Of a stretch of DNA of 64,000 bases, positions 17,101-26,442 are shown in pieces. Origin of the DNA: JABWBD01 sp040768665 (GTDB lineage: Bacteria; Planctomycetota; Planctomycetia; Pirellulales; Thermoguttaceae); contig JAXGMN010000018.1 of assembly GCA_040768665.1 (NCBI GenBank), positions 1 through 64,000 of the forward strand. Direction: 5' to 3'. Below the pieces are notes generated by a model. That model was not told the DNA's origin, made no database searches, and was given only the letters and a program-made list of their open reading frames with translations. Within the stretch, counting starts at the first letter, position 1. Every line of letters begins with the position of its first letter. A program made the position numbers and the translations under genes.

Positions 17101-20100
17101 ATGATGCGAACGCTTCCCCTCTGCCTGGCCTGTATCTGGCCTCTGGTTTTTGTGGCTTCGGCGATCTCCGAGGAAGCCCTGCTGGGGTATTGGAAGTTTG
17201 ATGACGGCCAGAGCGACCTTGCCGTTGACAGTTCCGGCCACCAGAACGACGCGGACATCCTGGGGGCGCGATGGGTGCGAGGCAAGTTTGGCACTGCCTT
17301 GGCTTTCGACGGCCAGGGGGCGCACGTCGCAGTCCCGGAAATCGCGGGGCTCGACGGGTGTGACGCGGTCACCGTCGAAGCCTGGGTTTACTGGGAAGGC
17401 ACGGGCCGCCACCCCAATATCGTGACCGCCGGCTCCTGGAGCCCGGGCGGACTGATGTTCTTCGTACAGGACGACCGGTGTTCCTTCCGGATGGGGCGGC
17501 CGGGATTCTCCGCTTCCAACGCTCGCGAACAATGGCGCGAGACGAGCGCGGAGTTCCTTTCGCCGTTTGAACCGCGCCGCTGGTATCACCTGGCCGCAAC
17601 GTTCCAGCGACCGGAAATCAAAACCTACGTCAATGGGCAGCAGGTTGCCTCGGCAAAGTGGGACTATCCGGTCGGCTACCGGGGAGATTTCCTCATCGGC
17701 AAGTGGGGCGGAGCGGTCAGCCACGACGGACTGATCGACGAAGTCAAGCTATTCAAGCGAGCCTTGAGTCCCGAAGAAGTCGCGGCAAGTCATCAGAACG
17801 AGGCCGCCGGACGAGGACCTGTGCCCGACGGCGAAAAAGCATACGAGGTGGTCCCTCGGGCATCGCAAATTGCCACGGCGGCCGCCGTTTTCGAAAACCA
17901 GTTCGCCAAGCTCGCCGTCAGTCCGCACGGCCGCATAACGGCCCTGATCGACAAGCGGACGGGAGAGGACCGCGTCGAGCGGAGCACTCCGCTGGTCACG
18001 ATCAAGCAGGACGGCCGGTTCCACCGGCCGAGCCGTTGCATCCTGCAGGAAGGCGACCTGGTTTTGCAGTTCGCGAGGGCGAAGACCCGCATCGTGGTCG
18101 GCGTCCGGGCCGAACCGCATTATTTCGTCTTCCACACGAAATCGACCGACGGGCCGGACGCGGAGGAGATGACGTTCGTCGAACTCAACCTGAAGTCCTG
18201 CGAACACGCCCACACGATGTCGGGCCTTGCCGGGGATGACCAGTTCAGCGTCTGTCTCCGGACGCTCAATCTTGAGACTTACGTTCGCGTTCGCGGCAAC
18301 CCGCCGACGCTCACCGCCACGGCCTTCCAGGAGCATGGACTGGATGCCGGCCGCGCGGCGCTGGTGGCTTGTCCGACGCCGGAACTCCGCCCCGTGTTGC
18401 AGGAACTCCTGCGCAAGGAAGGCATTCCGCACTCGACACTCGGCGGCCCCTTTTCGCTGGGCGCCGAAGGAAATCGCGGCTCGTACGTCTTCGCCGGCGT
18501 GTCGGAAGAAAATGTCGACTCCTGGATCGATCTGGCGCGGCGGGGTGGGATCGAGACGATTCACCTCTCCGGATGGCAGACCAGCCTGGGGCACTACGAG
18601 CCGAACGAGAAGCTTTTTCCCAACGGGCTCGAGGGGTTGAAAGCGGCGGTCGACAAGATCCACGCCGCGGGGTTGAAGGCCGGCATCCATACGCTCACCG
18701 GCTGTATCAGCACCAACGACCCTTGGGTCCGGCCGGTGCCCGACTCGCGACTTGCCACCGACGGAACGTTCACTCTCACCACGGCTCTCGACGAGACCGG
18801 CTCCGAGGTTCCAACGGCCGAGGCGCCGGGCGATTATCCGACCGTCTGGGCCTATTCGAGCCGTGGCAATTGTATTCGTATCGACGACGAGCTGATCCAC
18901 TATTCGGCCATTTCGAACAAGCCGCCGTACGGATTCTCGAACTGCCGGCGGGGCGCGTTCGGCACCAAGGTCGCTCCGCACAAGAAGGGCTCGCCGGTAT
19001 ACCACATGGTCGCCCGCTACGGATGTTTCGTGCCCGACGAGCATTCGACGCTGGTGGAGGAAGTGGCCGAGAAGATCGCCCGCGTTTACAACACGTGCGG
19101 GCTGGACCAGATTTATATGGACGGCGCCGAGGCGATGCGGGGCTGGTACGGGGTCGCCCGCATGCGCCAGGCGATCTTCACCAGGCTCAAGGGCACGCCG
19201 CTGGTGGAAGCGAGTTGCTGGGACCACCATTCGTGGCCGTTTCATTCGCGCGTCGGAGCGTGGGATCATCCCAAGTGGGGCTTGAAGCGATTTGCCGACG
19301 ACCATCTCCGTGCGGTCCAGCAGTATCGCCGGGCATGCCTGCTGGAAGCCCAACTCGGCTGGTGGGTGATCCTCGGGTCGGGCCGCGATTGGGACATGGA
19401 GATGCCCGACGAGATCGAGTATCTCTGTGCCAAGGCCCTCGGCCACGACGCGCCGCTTTCGTTCCAGGGCGTCAGCACAGGGCGAAGCGCGCCGAACGCC
19501 CGTCAGGATGAGTATTTCTCGCTAATGGGTCAGTATGAACGGCTCCGCCTGGCTAACTACTTTACCGACGCGGTTAAGGAGAGACTCCGCGGCGAAAGGG
19601 AAGAATTCCGCCTCGAGCAGGCCGAGGACGGACAATGGCAATTCCTTCCAACGGATTATCACGAGCATAAAGCCACGAGCCTCGACGGCGGCACGAGCAC
19701 GTGGACCGTCGCCAATCGGTTTTCGGCACAACCGTTAAAGCTGAGGATCCAGGCGCTCTACTCGGCATTTCCTTACGATGAGGAGCAAGCCCTCGTTCTC
19801 GCAGATTTTGCCGAAAAGGACGCATTCGTTCCCCAAGGGTCGGCCCGGGGAGTCCGCACGAGCATCCAGTCGCCGGCCCAGGCGTCGCCGGTCGGAGAGG
19901 CAAGCGGGCGGTTCTCCGCCACGAACGAAGGGGAATCGCGAGTCGGTGCCTGGGCGCGGGCCGGCCGGACATTCGAACCCGTCAAGAATATGACGCCGCA
20001 CGACGCGATCGGCGTGTGGGTGCACGGCGACGGCAAGGGCCAGTTGCTCAACCTTCAGCTTACAAACCTTCCGGAATATTTCCGCACCCTTGACGACCAT

Positions 20101-21558
20101 TACATTAAGGTCGATTTCGAGGGTTGGCGGTATTTCGAACTGCTCTTGCGCGAGCGGGACGCCGCCGCGTACCACGACTACGAATGGCCGTACGGGGCCC
20201 ACTGTGTGCTCCATCGCTCGCCCCTGGTCCGCCATGCGGTGAGCAAGCTGGCACTCTATCTGAACAACCTCGCCCCGGGAGGCGAAAGCACGTGCTATCT
20301 TGGCCCGATCAAGGCACTCCGGACGCGCAGGGTCATTCTCCAGAATCCGGCCATCGAACTGGGAGGCAAACGGTTGGTTTTCCCGGTCGACCTGGAGAGC
20401 GGCATGTACATTGAGTTGGAGTCGCCGGACGATTGCCGTTTGTACGACGAGCGGGGCGCCCTCGTCCGTCGGCTGCGGCCCGAGGGCGAGGTGCCGACCG
20501 TCGCGCCGGGCAACAACCGGATCGCTTTCGGCTGCAAAGGGACCGAGGGCTTTCGCTCGCGTGCGGAAGTGACTGTGATCACCTGTGGGGAGCCCGTGCG
20601 GGGCCGCAATTCCGACGAGGCCATCGATTGGTCGCTTTTGGGCCGGGAGTACGAACCACCACGTGCGATTGCGGCACTGGACGGGACGGAGAATGAATGG
20701 GCCATCGCGTGCCGGCCGGAGGCAGAGGACGTTTCCCTGGAGATCGAGCTGTCTGTCGAGAAGGTCGGCAGCGAGACTGCCGCCTACGACGCCCCTTCCG
20801 CGATCACGCTCGAAAGCTTCGACGAGCCGGGGTCCTCGGCGAGTTTCGCTTACGATTCGAATCCGATCGCCGGCGGCTGCAGCCCGGGCGTGTCGCAGGC
20901 GCTGGCACGATCGTCGGAGACCGTGAAGTTCGGCAAAACGAGCGGCCGGTATACCGCGGCGAACACGCGAGAAGACAACGGCGGCTGGTCCGTGAAGGGA
21001 AAGCGGTTCAAGGAGCCGGTCGACCTGTCGCCGTTCGCGGCGGTCGGCTTCTGGCTGTACGGCGACGGCAAAGGCGAGTCGTTCAAGTTCCAGCTCCGCG
21101 ATGCGGACAACGGCTGGCAGGACATGGTCACCCGCGTCGACTTTCACGGCTGGCGCTACTGCCAGTTCGCTCTCGGAGGTCCCCATCTGAAGAGCCCCGG
21201 CAAGATTACCGCGATCAACATCTACTTCAACGGCATCCCCGGCGGTGAGACGGTAAGTTGCTTTGTGGATGAGGTCCGCGCGGTGCAAACCCCCCAACCG
21301 CTTCGCAATCCCGCATTGACCATTGCCGGCAGGTCAATCCGCTTTCCGGCGGCGATGCACGAGGGCGACCGGCTGATCTTCCGAGGCCCGGACGATTGCC
21401 GTCTGCGTCGTCAATCGGGTGACGTGGAGACGGTGAAGCCGGAAGGCGACCTGCCACGGCTCGGCCCGGGCAAGAACTGGGTCACGTTTTCACTGCCAGA
21501 CTCCCACCCCAGCGAGTTCCGGGTCGCCGTGTCGCTGATCAAGCTTTATGGCCGCTGA
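17101..21558 (+). CDS. Large exported LamG-domain protein with glycosidase-like TIM barrel
   Basis: A 1485-residue protein. It begins with a signal peptide (MMRTLPLCLACIWPLVFVAS) after an AAGGAG site. A LamG/concanavalin-like domain follows (about 20-240: GYWKFDD, AFDGQGAHVAV, VTVEAWVYW). A beta-rich segment leads to a TIM-barrel-like part (about 460-860) with GGIETIHLSGWQTS, AGLKAGIHTLTG and DQIYMDGAEAM, where the Asp of YMDG is in the position of a glycosidase nucleophile. Two similar modules near 940-1110 and 1250-1420 (each with GVWVHGDGKGQ or GFWLYGDGKGE) look like carbohydrate-binding repeats. A role in breaking down a complex polysaccharide is likely, but the enzyme family is not identified. 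It converges on the SSS transporter gene. Confidence 0.7.
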   Translation: MMRTLPLCLACIWPLVFVASAISEEALLGYWKFDDGQSDLAVDSSGHQNDADILGARWVRGKFGTALAFDGQGAHVAVPEIAGLDGCDAVTVEAWVYWEGTGRHPNIVTAGSWSPGGLMFFVQDDRCSFRMGRPGFSASNAREQWRETSAEFLSPFEPRRWYHLAATFQRPEIKTYVNGQQVASAKWDYPVGYRGDFLIGKWGGAVSHDGLIDEVKLFKRALSPEEVAASHQNEAAGRGPVPDGEKAYEVVPRASQIATAAAVFENQFAKLAVSPHGRITALIDKRTGEDRVERSTPLVTIKQDGRFHRPSRCILQEGDLVLQFARAKTRIVVGVRAEPHYFVFHTKSTDGPDAEEMTFVELNLKSCEHAHTMSGLAGDDQFSVCLRTLNLETYVRVRGNPPTLTATAFQEHGLDAGRAALVACPTPELRPVLQELLRKEGIPHSTLGGPFSLGAEGNRGSYVFAGVSEENVDSWIDLARRGGIETIHLSGWQTSLGHYEPNEKLFPNGLEGLKAAVDKIHAAGLKAGIHTLTGCISTNDPWVRPVPDSRLATDGTFTLTTALDETGSEVPTAEAPGDYPTVWAYSSRGNCIRIDDELIHYSAISNKPPYGFSNCRRGAFGTKVAPHKKGSPVYHMVARYGCFVPDEHSTLVEEVAEKIARVYNTCGLDQIYMDGAEAMRGWYGVARMRQAIFTRLKGTPLVEASCWDHHSWPFHSRVGAWDHPKWGLKRFADDHLRAVQQYRRACLLEAQLGWWVILGSGRDWDMEMPDEIEYLCAKALGHDAPLSFQGVSTGRSAPNARQDEYFSLMGQYERLRLANYFTDAVKERLRGEREEFRLEQAEDGQWQFLPTDYHEHKATSLDGGTSTWTVANRFSAQPLKLRIQALYSAFPYDEEQALVLADFAEKDAFVPQGSARGVRTSIQSPAQASPVGEASGRFSATNEGESRVGAWARAGRTFEPVKNMTPHDAIGVWVHGDGKGQLLNLQLTNLPEYFRTLDDHYIKVDFEGWRYFELLLRERDAAAYHDYEWPYGAHCVLHRSPLVRHAVSKLALYLNNLAPGGESTCYLGPIKALRTRRVILQNPAIELGGKRLVFPVDLESGMYIELESPDDCRLYDERGALVRRLRPEGEVPTVAPGNNRIAFGCKGTEGFRSRAEVTVITCGEPVRGRNSDEAIDWSLLGREYEPPRAIAALDGTENEWAIACRPEAEDVSLEIELSVEKVGSETAAYDAPSAITLESFDEPGSSASFAYDSNPIAGGCSPGVSQALARSSETVKFGKTSGRYTAANTREDNGGWSVKGKRFKEPVDLSPFAAVGFWLYGDGKGESFKFQLRDADNGWQDMVTRVDFHGWRYCQFALGGPHLKSPGKITAINIYFNGIPGGETVSCFVDEVRAVQTPQPLRNPALTIAGRSIRFPAAMHEGDRLIFRGPDDCRLRRQSGDVETVKPEGDLPRLGPGKNWVTFSLPDSHPSEFRVAVSLIKLYGR

Positions 21559-21620
21559 GAGACCAAGTCAAGACCGGCGAACAGATAAGGAGCCGTAAGA
21601 AAATAAGTTGGCCAATTGTG

Positions 21621-21676
21621 GTAGGGTGGATTTCAATCCACCCCTTGTTTTCAGGGTGGATTGAATTCCACCCTAC
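21621..21676. repeat. Long palindrome between convergent genes
   Basis: The 24-base left arm starts GTAGGGTGGATTTCAATCCA and is matched by a right arm ending CCACCCTAC, around a nine-base centre. The arms themselves contain sub-palindromes, so the transcript could fold from either strand. It sits in the 142-base gap between the LamG protein and SSS transporter genes, so it may stop transcription from both sides. No T-run follows either arm. Confidence 0.7.
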
Positions 21677-21700
21677 GTCAAGGAGACCGACGGGGTCCGA

Positions 21701-23512
21701 TTACCCGCCGGGAAACACCAGCCCGGAGAATGTCAGCAGCATTGCCCCGACCGCCGCGACGAAGAGCACCCACCATGTCACGACGTTCGTGTACCAATGC
21801 TCGCCGAGATTGTCGAACAGGTTGAGCTTTCGCCAGTTGACTGTCACTTCGTCGGTTACCTGTTCCGGTCGCGGGGGTGCGGTGCTGAGGCTGATCGCGG
21901 TGCACGCGACCATGCAGAATGCCCAGTTGATGGCGGCCTGGTTGGCATAGGGGGCGATCCACGCTGGCGACTGGCCGTACTGCACGAAGACCTTCATCGC
22001 GATGCCCAGTAGGAATCCAAGGACCACCGTGGCCGTGGCCCCGGTGCCGTTGATGCGTTTCCATAGGATTCCCAGCAGGAACACCGCGGCAAACGGCGGG
22101 GCGAAGAACGCGTAGAGCGACTGGATGTAGACAAAAAGACTTCCGCCAAGCCGGCCGATGAACCCTCCCAGCACGATGGCGATGGCCAGCACGACGGCCG
22201 ACGAGACGACCCCGACTACCACCAGGCGCCGGTCCGACGCCCCGGGAGCGATCATCCGCTTGTAGATGTCGAGCGTGAAGATCGTCGCTGTCGAGTTGAG
22301 CACCGAATTGACGGTCGACTGGATCGCTCCGAAAAGAGCAGCAAGGAAGAGCCCTCGCAGGCCGATCGGCACCAGCGTCTGCACCATGTGCACGTAGCCT
22401 TGATCGGCGGTGGGCTGGACTTCGGGCCACGGTCTCAGCAGGATCTCGGGGTGGAGGGCGAAAAGGATCAACCCCGGGACGACGACGATTGCCGGCATGA
22501 GCACTTTGAGAAATCCGGCAAACACGATGCCCATTCGGGCATGATAGCTGTTTCTGGCCCCGAGCACCCGCTGGATCATGAACTGGTTGAGCACGTTGTA
22601 CCAGATACTGATCGAGAAGACCCCGAAGAGGATACTGGTCCATGGGTGAGTCGGGTGGCTGATCGGCTGAAAGACCGACAGCCGGTTGTACGAATCTGCC
22701 GCAGTAAGGTTATGCACGTTGCCTGCGACAGCCTCCCGCCAGACGCCTTGTCCGGCCTGATTTCGCTCGATCATGGTCTGAAATCCGTCAACAAGGCCCC
22801 CGCTTTCGCCCGCCAGCAGGTTCAACCCCAGGATCGTCACGGTGATTCCACCGAAGACCATGACGACGACGGTAAACAGATCGGTCCAGGCCACCGACGA
22901 CAAACCGCCGTAGATCGCCCAAAACCCGGCCACGATCGCCAGCACAATGATGGCGATCCAGAGTTCCAGTTGGTCTGGCTGCACGCCGCCCGTCGGAATC
23001 CGCGGATGGCCGACAAGCAATTCCGCCAGTCGATTCAACTCCGAGTGGAAGAGCCGCTGGATGGCAAGCGCCCCGCCGTAGAGCACGGCCGCCAGGAAGG
23101 CAACGACATTGCTTAAGATCGTCACCACGGCGAAGATCTGCCGCAGTGCAAGGCTGAAGCGTCTCTCCAGAAACTCCGGAATGGTGAACACCCGCGAGGC
23201 GAGAAGAAACGGAATGAAGAACCAGATCAAAAGCGTGAAGCTGGCCACGTTCATCCATTCCGACATCGCCACGCAGATGCCGTACACCACGGCAGCCCCG
23301 ATCATGCCGATGAAGTGTTCGGTGCTGATGTTCGAGGCGATGAACGACCCGCCCACCACGTACCAGGGAAGCCTTTTGCCGGCCAGAAAATACTGTTCGG
23401 CCCCGGACCGCTCCTTGCGGCCGGCCCAGTAACCAACCAGCGAGAGCCCTACGAAGAAAGCGGCAAAGGCCAGGTAGTCCCAGGCTTCCAGGGTAAACGA
23501 GGTTTCGTCCAT
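21701..23512 (-). CDS. SSS-family sodium:solute symporter
   Basis: Predicted 603 residues from the ATG at 23512, preceded by GGGAGA. The listed frame is 53 codons longer but that part is arginine-rich intergenic sequence. About 13-15 membrane segments are visible, and the family signature appears in YFLAGKRLPWYVVGGSFIAS followed by NISTEHFIGM, the sodium site region of SGLT-like proteins. Later segments include FGAIQSTVNSVLNS, also typical. Closest in feel to planctomycete sugar/inositol-type SSS carriers. It is divergent from the three Gfo/Idh/MocA genes and the isomerase-kinase-aldolase set, which makes it the best candidate importer for that pathway's substrate. Confidence 0.88.
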   Translation of the reverse strand: MDETSFTLEAWDYLAFAAFFVGLSLVGYWAGRKERSGAEQYFLAGKRLPWYVVGGSFIASNISTEHFIGMIGAAVVYGICVAMSEWMNVASFTLLIWFFIPFLLASRVFTIPEFLERRFSLALRQIFAVVTILSNVVAFLAAVLYGGALAIQRLFHSELNRLAELLVGHPRIPTGGVQPDQLELWIAIIVLAIVAGFWAIYGGLSSVAWTDLFTVVVMVFGGITVTILGLNLLAGESGGLVDGFQTMIERNQAGQGVWREAVAGNVHNLTAADSYNRLSVFQPISHPTHPWTSILFGVFSISIWYNVLNQFMIQRVLGARNSYHARMGIVFAGFLKVLMPAIVVVPGLILFALHPEILLRPWPEVQPTADQGYVHMVQTLVPIGLRGLFLAALFGAIQSTVNSVLNSTATIFTLDIYKRMIAPGASDRRLVVVGVVSSAVVLAIAIVLGGFIGRLGGSLFVYIQSLYAFFAPPFAAVFLLGILWKRINGTGATATVVLGFLLGIAMKVFVQYGQSPAWIAPYANQAAINWAFCMVACTAISLSTAPPRPEQVTDEVTVNWRKLNLFDNLGEHWYTNVVTWWVLFVAAVGAMLLTFSGLVFPGG

Positions 23513-23607
23513 AGCGGATCTCCCAGAGGCTGCCACGACAACCATAGCAATTCGGCACATCCCGTGCAACACGCGAACAACACAAGGTCGCTGAAGAGCC
23601 CCTTGCC

Positions 23608-23731
23608 GTGACCGTTCACGCTCACGGCCGGGGCCTGCTCCATTTTTCAGCCAATTCGGGTGTTTTGACATCCAAGACGTTGACCGAAAACATGGACCTG
23701 TCCCCCTCTCTTCCGCCCCGTGAACGGTTAC
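23608..23731. repeat. 120-base palindromic element, copy 1
   Basis: Outer arms GTGACCGTTCACG and CGTGAACGGTTAC enclose a second pair: the left side reads GGGCCTGCTCCATTTTTCAG and the right side GACCGAAAACATGGACCTGTC. Two more copies stand at 46018-46137 and 48167-48290 with the same outer arms, the shared CTCTCTTCCGC spacer and similar length. No protein is encoded. It has the look of a miniature inverted-repeat element or a REP-type sequence. Confidence 0.75.
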
Positions 23732-23759
23732 CCCCTTGCCCGAGACCGGATCGCGGCTG

Positions 23760-23789
23760 TTGAAGATCCGCGCTGCGCGGTGCTATACT
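23760..23789 (+). promoter_or_regulatory. Candidate promoter of the Gfo/Idh/MocA cluster
   Basis: TTGAAG (23760-23765), an 18-base spacer containing the palindrome CGCTGCGCGG, and TATACT (23784-23789), about 35 bases ahead of the first oxidoreductase start at 23825. The spacer palindrome could be an operator, which is inference. Confidence 0.5.
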
Positions 23790-23824
23790 GGCGCAGTCCT
23801 GCCCCCGGGTTCCCAGAAAGGATC

Positions 23825-25102
23825 ATGCCAATGGCTCTCCCCTGTCACGAACTTTCACGGACTGTCGGCGCGAAATCAGGCTCACCGTATCCCTCGCGCC
23901 GGTCCTTCTTGAAGCAGAGCGGCTCCGCCCTGGCCGGCATGAGCCTGGCCGCTCAATGTGTCGTCGCCGACGAAAGCTCCCGCAAGAAGATTCGCGTCGG
24001 CATCGTCGGCGGTCGCTTCGGGCTGAGCTTCCAGTTCCACGAGCATCCCGACTGCATCGTCGAGGCGGTGAGCGACCTGCGCCCCGAGCGCCGCGAGCGG
24101 CTCATGAAGACGTATCGGTGCGAGAAGGCGTACGAAAGCCTGACCGAGTTGGTCCGCGACCCCAAGATCGACGCCGTCTGCCTGTTCACGGATGGGCCGC
24201 TGCACGTCGAGCATGCGGAACTGGCGATGAAGCATGGAAAGCACGTCCTGAGCGCCGTGCCCGCGTGCTGGGGATCCGTCCAGCAGGCGGACCGGCTCCT
24301 GTCGGCCGTCGAGCAGTCGGGCTTGAAATACATGATGGCCGAAACCAGCTACTTTCAGCAAGCGACCATCTCGGCGAGAAAGTTCTACCACGAAGGGAAG
24401 TTCGGCGAGATCTTCTACTGCGAGTCGCAGTACGACCATCCGGGACTTGAGACACTTTACTTCGAGGACGGCAAGCGAACCTGGCGGCATGGCATGGCGC
24501 CCATGCACTATCCGACGCATTGCACCGCCCACCTGATCAGCCTCACCGGCGAACGGCTCGTCGAGGTGAAATGCCAAGGCTGGGGCGACAACGACCCGAT
24601 CTGCCGGGACAACGTCTACAAGAATCCCTTCTGGAACGAAATGGCGATGTTCTCGACCGATCGGAACAAGGCCTTTCGCGTCCGGGTCGCCTGGCGGGGA
24701 GCCATGCGCGGCGGAGAAACGGCCCGCTGGTACGGTAGCAAGATGAGCTTCCACATGCACGACCCGAACGGACTTGGGCCGATCATCGTCCGAAGCGGCA
24801 AGCAGGCCGAGAAAGACGACGCCGGCTTTGAACGAGATCTGCCCAGCTTCGAGCAGTACCAGCAGCCCAACTGGTGGGCGACCGATATCCTGCCGGAGCC
24901 TCTGCGACACAATAGCGGCCACGAGGGCTCGCACACGTTTCTCACCCACGAGTTCATCAGCGCGCTGGCCGAGGATCGCCGCCCGGTGATCGACGTTTAC
25001 GAGGCCCTGGCGTACACCGTGCCCGGAATCGTCGCCCACGAATCGGCCCTGCGGGGCGGCGAGACGATGAAGATTCCCCAATATGATCGGCCGAAGTCTT
25101 GA
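23825..25102 (+). CDS. Tat-exported Gfo/Idh/MocA oxidoreductase, paralogue 1
   Basis: Predicted 425 residues from the ATG at 23825 after AAAGGA. A twin-arginine signal SRRSFLKQSGSALAGMSLAA precedes the mature protein. The N-terminal Rossmann fold has RVGIVGGRFG for NAD(P), followed by the family's DPKIDAVCLFTDGPLH and HGKHVLSAVPA. The usual EKP catalytic lysine segment is replaced by SAVPACWG, as in both neighbours. The C-terminal alpha/beta domain follows. Members oxidise or reduce sugars and cyclitols, often at C3. Export suggests cofactor is bound tightly, as in glucose-fructose oxidoreductase. It is the first of three tandem relatives. Confidence 0.88.
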   Translation: MPMALPCHELSRTVGAKSGSPYPSRRSFLKQSGSALAGMSLAAQCVVADESSRKKIRVGIVGGRFGLSFQFHEHPDCIVEAVSDLRPERRERLMKTYRCEKAYESLTELVRDPKIDAVCLFTDGPLHVEHAELAMKHGKHVLSAVPACWGSVQQADRLLSAVEQSGLKYMMAETSYFQQATISARKFYHEGKFGEIFYCESQYDHPGLETLYFEDGKRTWRHGMAPMHYPTHCTAHLISLTGERLVEVKCQGWGDNDPICRDNVYKNPFWNEMAMFSTDRNKAFRVRVAWRGAMRGGETARWYGSKMSFHMHDPNGLGPIIVRSGKQAEKDDAGFERDLPSFEQYQQPNWWATDILPEPLRHNSGHEGSHTFLTHEFISALAEDRRPVIDVYEALAYTVPGIVAHESALRGGETMKIPQYDRPKS

Positions 25103-25143
25103 GTGCTGACGCGTTTCACGACCACACTCCGAGGAAATCTCGC

Positions 25144-26388
25144 ATGGAAAACGCCCCCGATCCCTCGACCCGCTGCTATCTCCAAACTTCCGGTTCCGTC
25201 GTCAGTGCACTGTCGGTGGGCGGACTGCTCGCGCAAGCCGGCCGAGCATATCCTGCGGAAACGGGCAAGAAGTTCCGAATCGGCGTCGTGGGCGGCGGTT
25301 TCGGAGCAGGGTTCTGGTGGCACGAACATCCCAACTGCGTCGTCACTGCGGTCACCGACCTCTACCCGCAGCGGCGGAAGCGATTGCAGGATCGCTACCG
25401 GTGCGACGCTGTCTACGACTCGCTCGAAATCATGCTCAAGGAGGCCAAGGACATCGACGCTGTCGCGGTCTTCTCAGGGGCCCCGGATCACCCGCGCCAC
25501 ACAAAGATGTGTTTCGAGCGAGGGCTGCACGTCGTGTCGGCCGTGCCCGCCTGCATGACGCTGGAAGAGGCGGCGATGCTCAAGGAGCTCAAGGAGAAAA
25601 CCGGCCTGAAGTACATGATGGCCGAGTCGAGCTACTACCGGCAGGAGTGCATCTTCGCCAGGAACCTCTTCCGGGCCGGCGGCTTTGGCGAACTGTTCTA
25701 CAGCGAAACCGAGTATTACCACGATGGCGGCGATCCGGACAAGACCACCAACAATATCGGGTCCCTGGTCTACAACCCAGACGGCACCCGTTCGTGGCGG
25801 TGGGGTTTTCCGCCGATGCTCTACGCGACCCACTCGACCGGCTTTCTCACCGGTGTCACCGGCGAAAGGATCGTCAAGGTCTCTTGCTTGGGATGGGAAA
25901 GCCGGCAACCGAAGCTCATTAACCATCCCCTGCGAACCGAGAACGTCTACAAGAACCCGTTCTGGAACGAATCGGCACTGATGCTCTCGGACCAGGGGCA
26001 CATGTCGCGCTGTAATGTCCACTGGCGTTGCGTCGCGGGCGGCGAGCGGGCCCAATGGTTCGGCGACCAGGCGACGTTCTACATGGCCCACGGGGCGGTG
26101 ACCTCGAACGTGCTCAATACTCGCGACGAAGGGGCAAAGCCTGCCCCCGTGCCGCAGTACTGGAAGAGCGACATGCTGCCAGAGCCGATGCGTCACGACT
26201 CCGGACACGGCGGTTCGGCGGTGTTCATCTCCGCCGAGTTCATCAACGCCCTTCTGGAAAACCGCGAACCGGCGATCGACCTGTACGAGTCGCTCGCCAT
26301 GACGGTGCCGGGGATCGTCGCCCATCAGTCGTCGTATAAGGACGGTGAGCAGCTCGACGTGCCGCAGTTCGATCCGCCGAAGGCGTGA
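25144..26388 (+). CDS. Gfo/Idh/MocA oxidoreductase, paralogue 2, degraded Tat motif
   Basis: Predicted 414 residues from the ATG at 25144 (GAGGA upstream). An upstream TTG at 25099 would add 15 unlikely residues. The Rossmann motif is RIGVVGGGFGAGF, then AVFSGAPDHPRH and HVVSAVPACM. Together with paralogue 3 it shares GLKYMMAESSYYR and FGELFYSE, so the two arose by recent duplication. The leader resembles a Tat signal, but the twin arginine is TRCYLQTSG, leaving one Arg before a Cys. The protein may therefore be cytoplasmic, or exported poorly. It lies 41 bases after paralogue 1 in the same orientation, consistent with one operon. Confidence 0.86.
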   Translation: MENAPDPSTRCYLQTSGSVVSALSVGGLLAQAGRAYPAETGKKFRIGVVGGGFGAGFWWHEHPNCVVTAVTDLYPQRRKRLQDRYRCDAVYDSLEIMLKEAKDIDAVAVFSGAPDHPRHTKMCFERGLHVVSAVPACMTLEEAAMLKELKEKTGLKYMMAESSYYRQECIFARNLFRAGGFGELFYSETEYYHDGGDPDKTTNNIGSLVYNPDGTRSWRWGFPPMLYATHSTGFLTGVTGERIVKVSCLGWESRQPKLINHPLRTENVYKNPFWNESALMLSDQGHMSRCNVHWRCVAGGERAQWFGDQATFYMAHGAVTSNVLNTRDEGAKPAPVPQYWKSDMLPEPMRHDSGHGGSAVFISAEFINALLENREPAIDLYESLAMTVPGIVAHQSSYKDGEQLDVPQFDPPKA

Positions 26389-26442
26389 GGCGGCGGTCCT
26401 TTCAGCTCTCTTCCCGAATACAAGCCACGCAGGAGATATCCA

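Noticed and set aside
19735..21297. A 520-codon minus-strand frame inside the LamG protein gene
   Set aside because: Antisense shadow of a clear coding region with signal peptide and domains on the plus strand. Its own product shows no motif.
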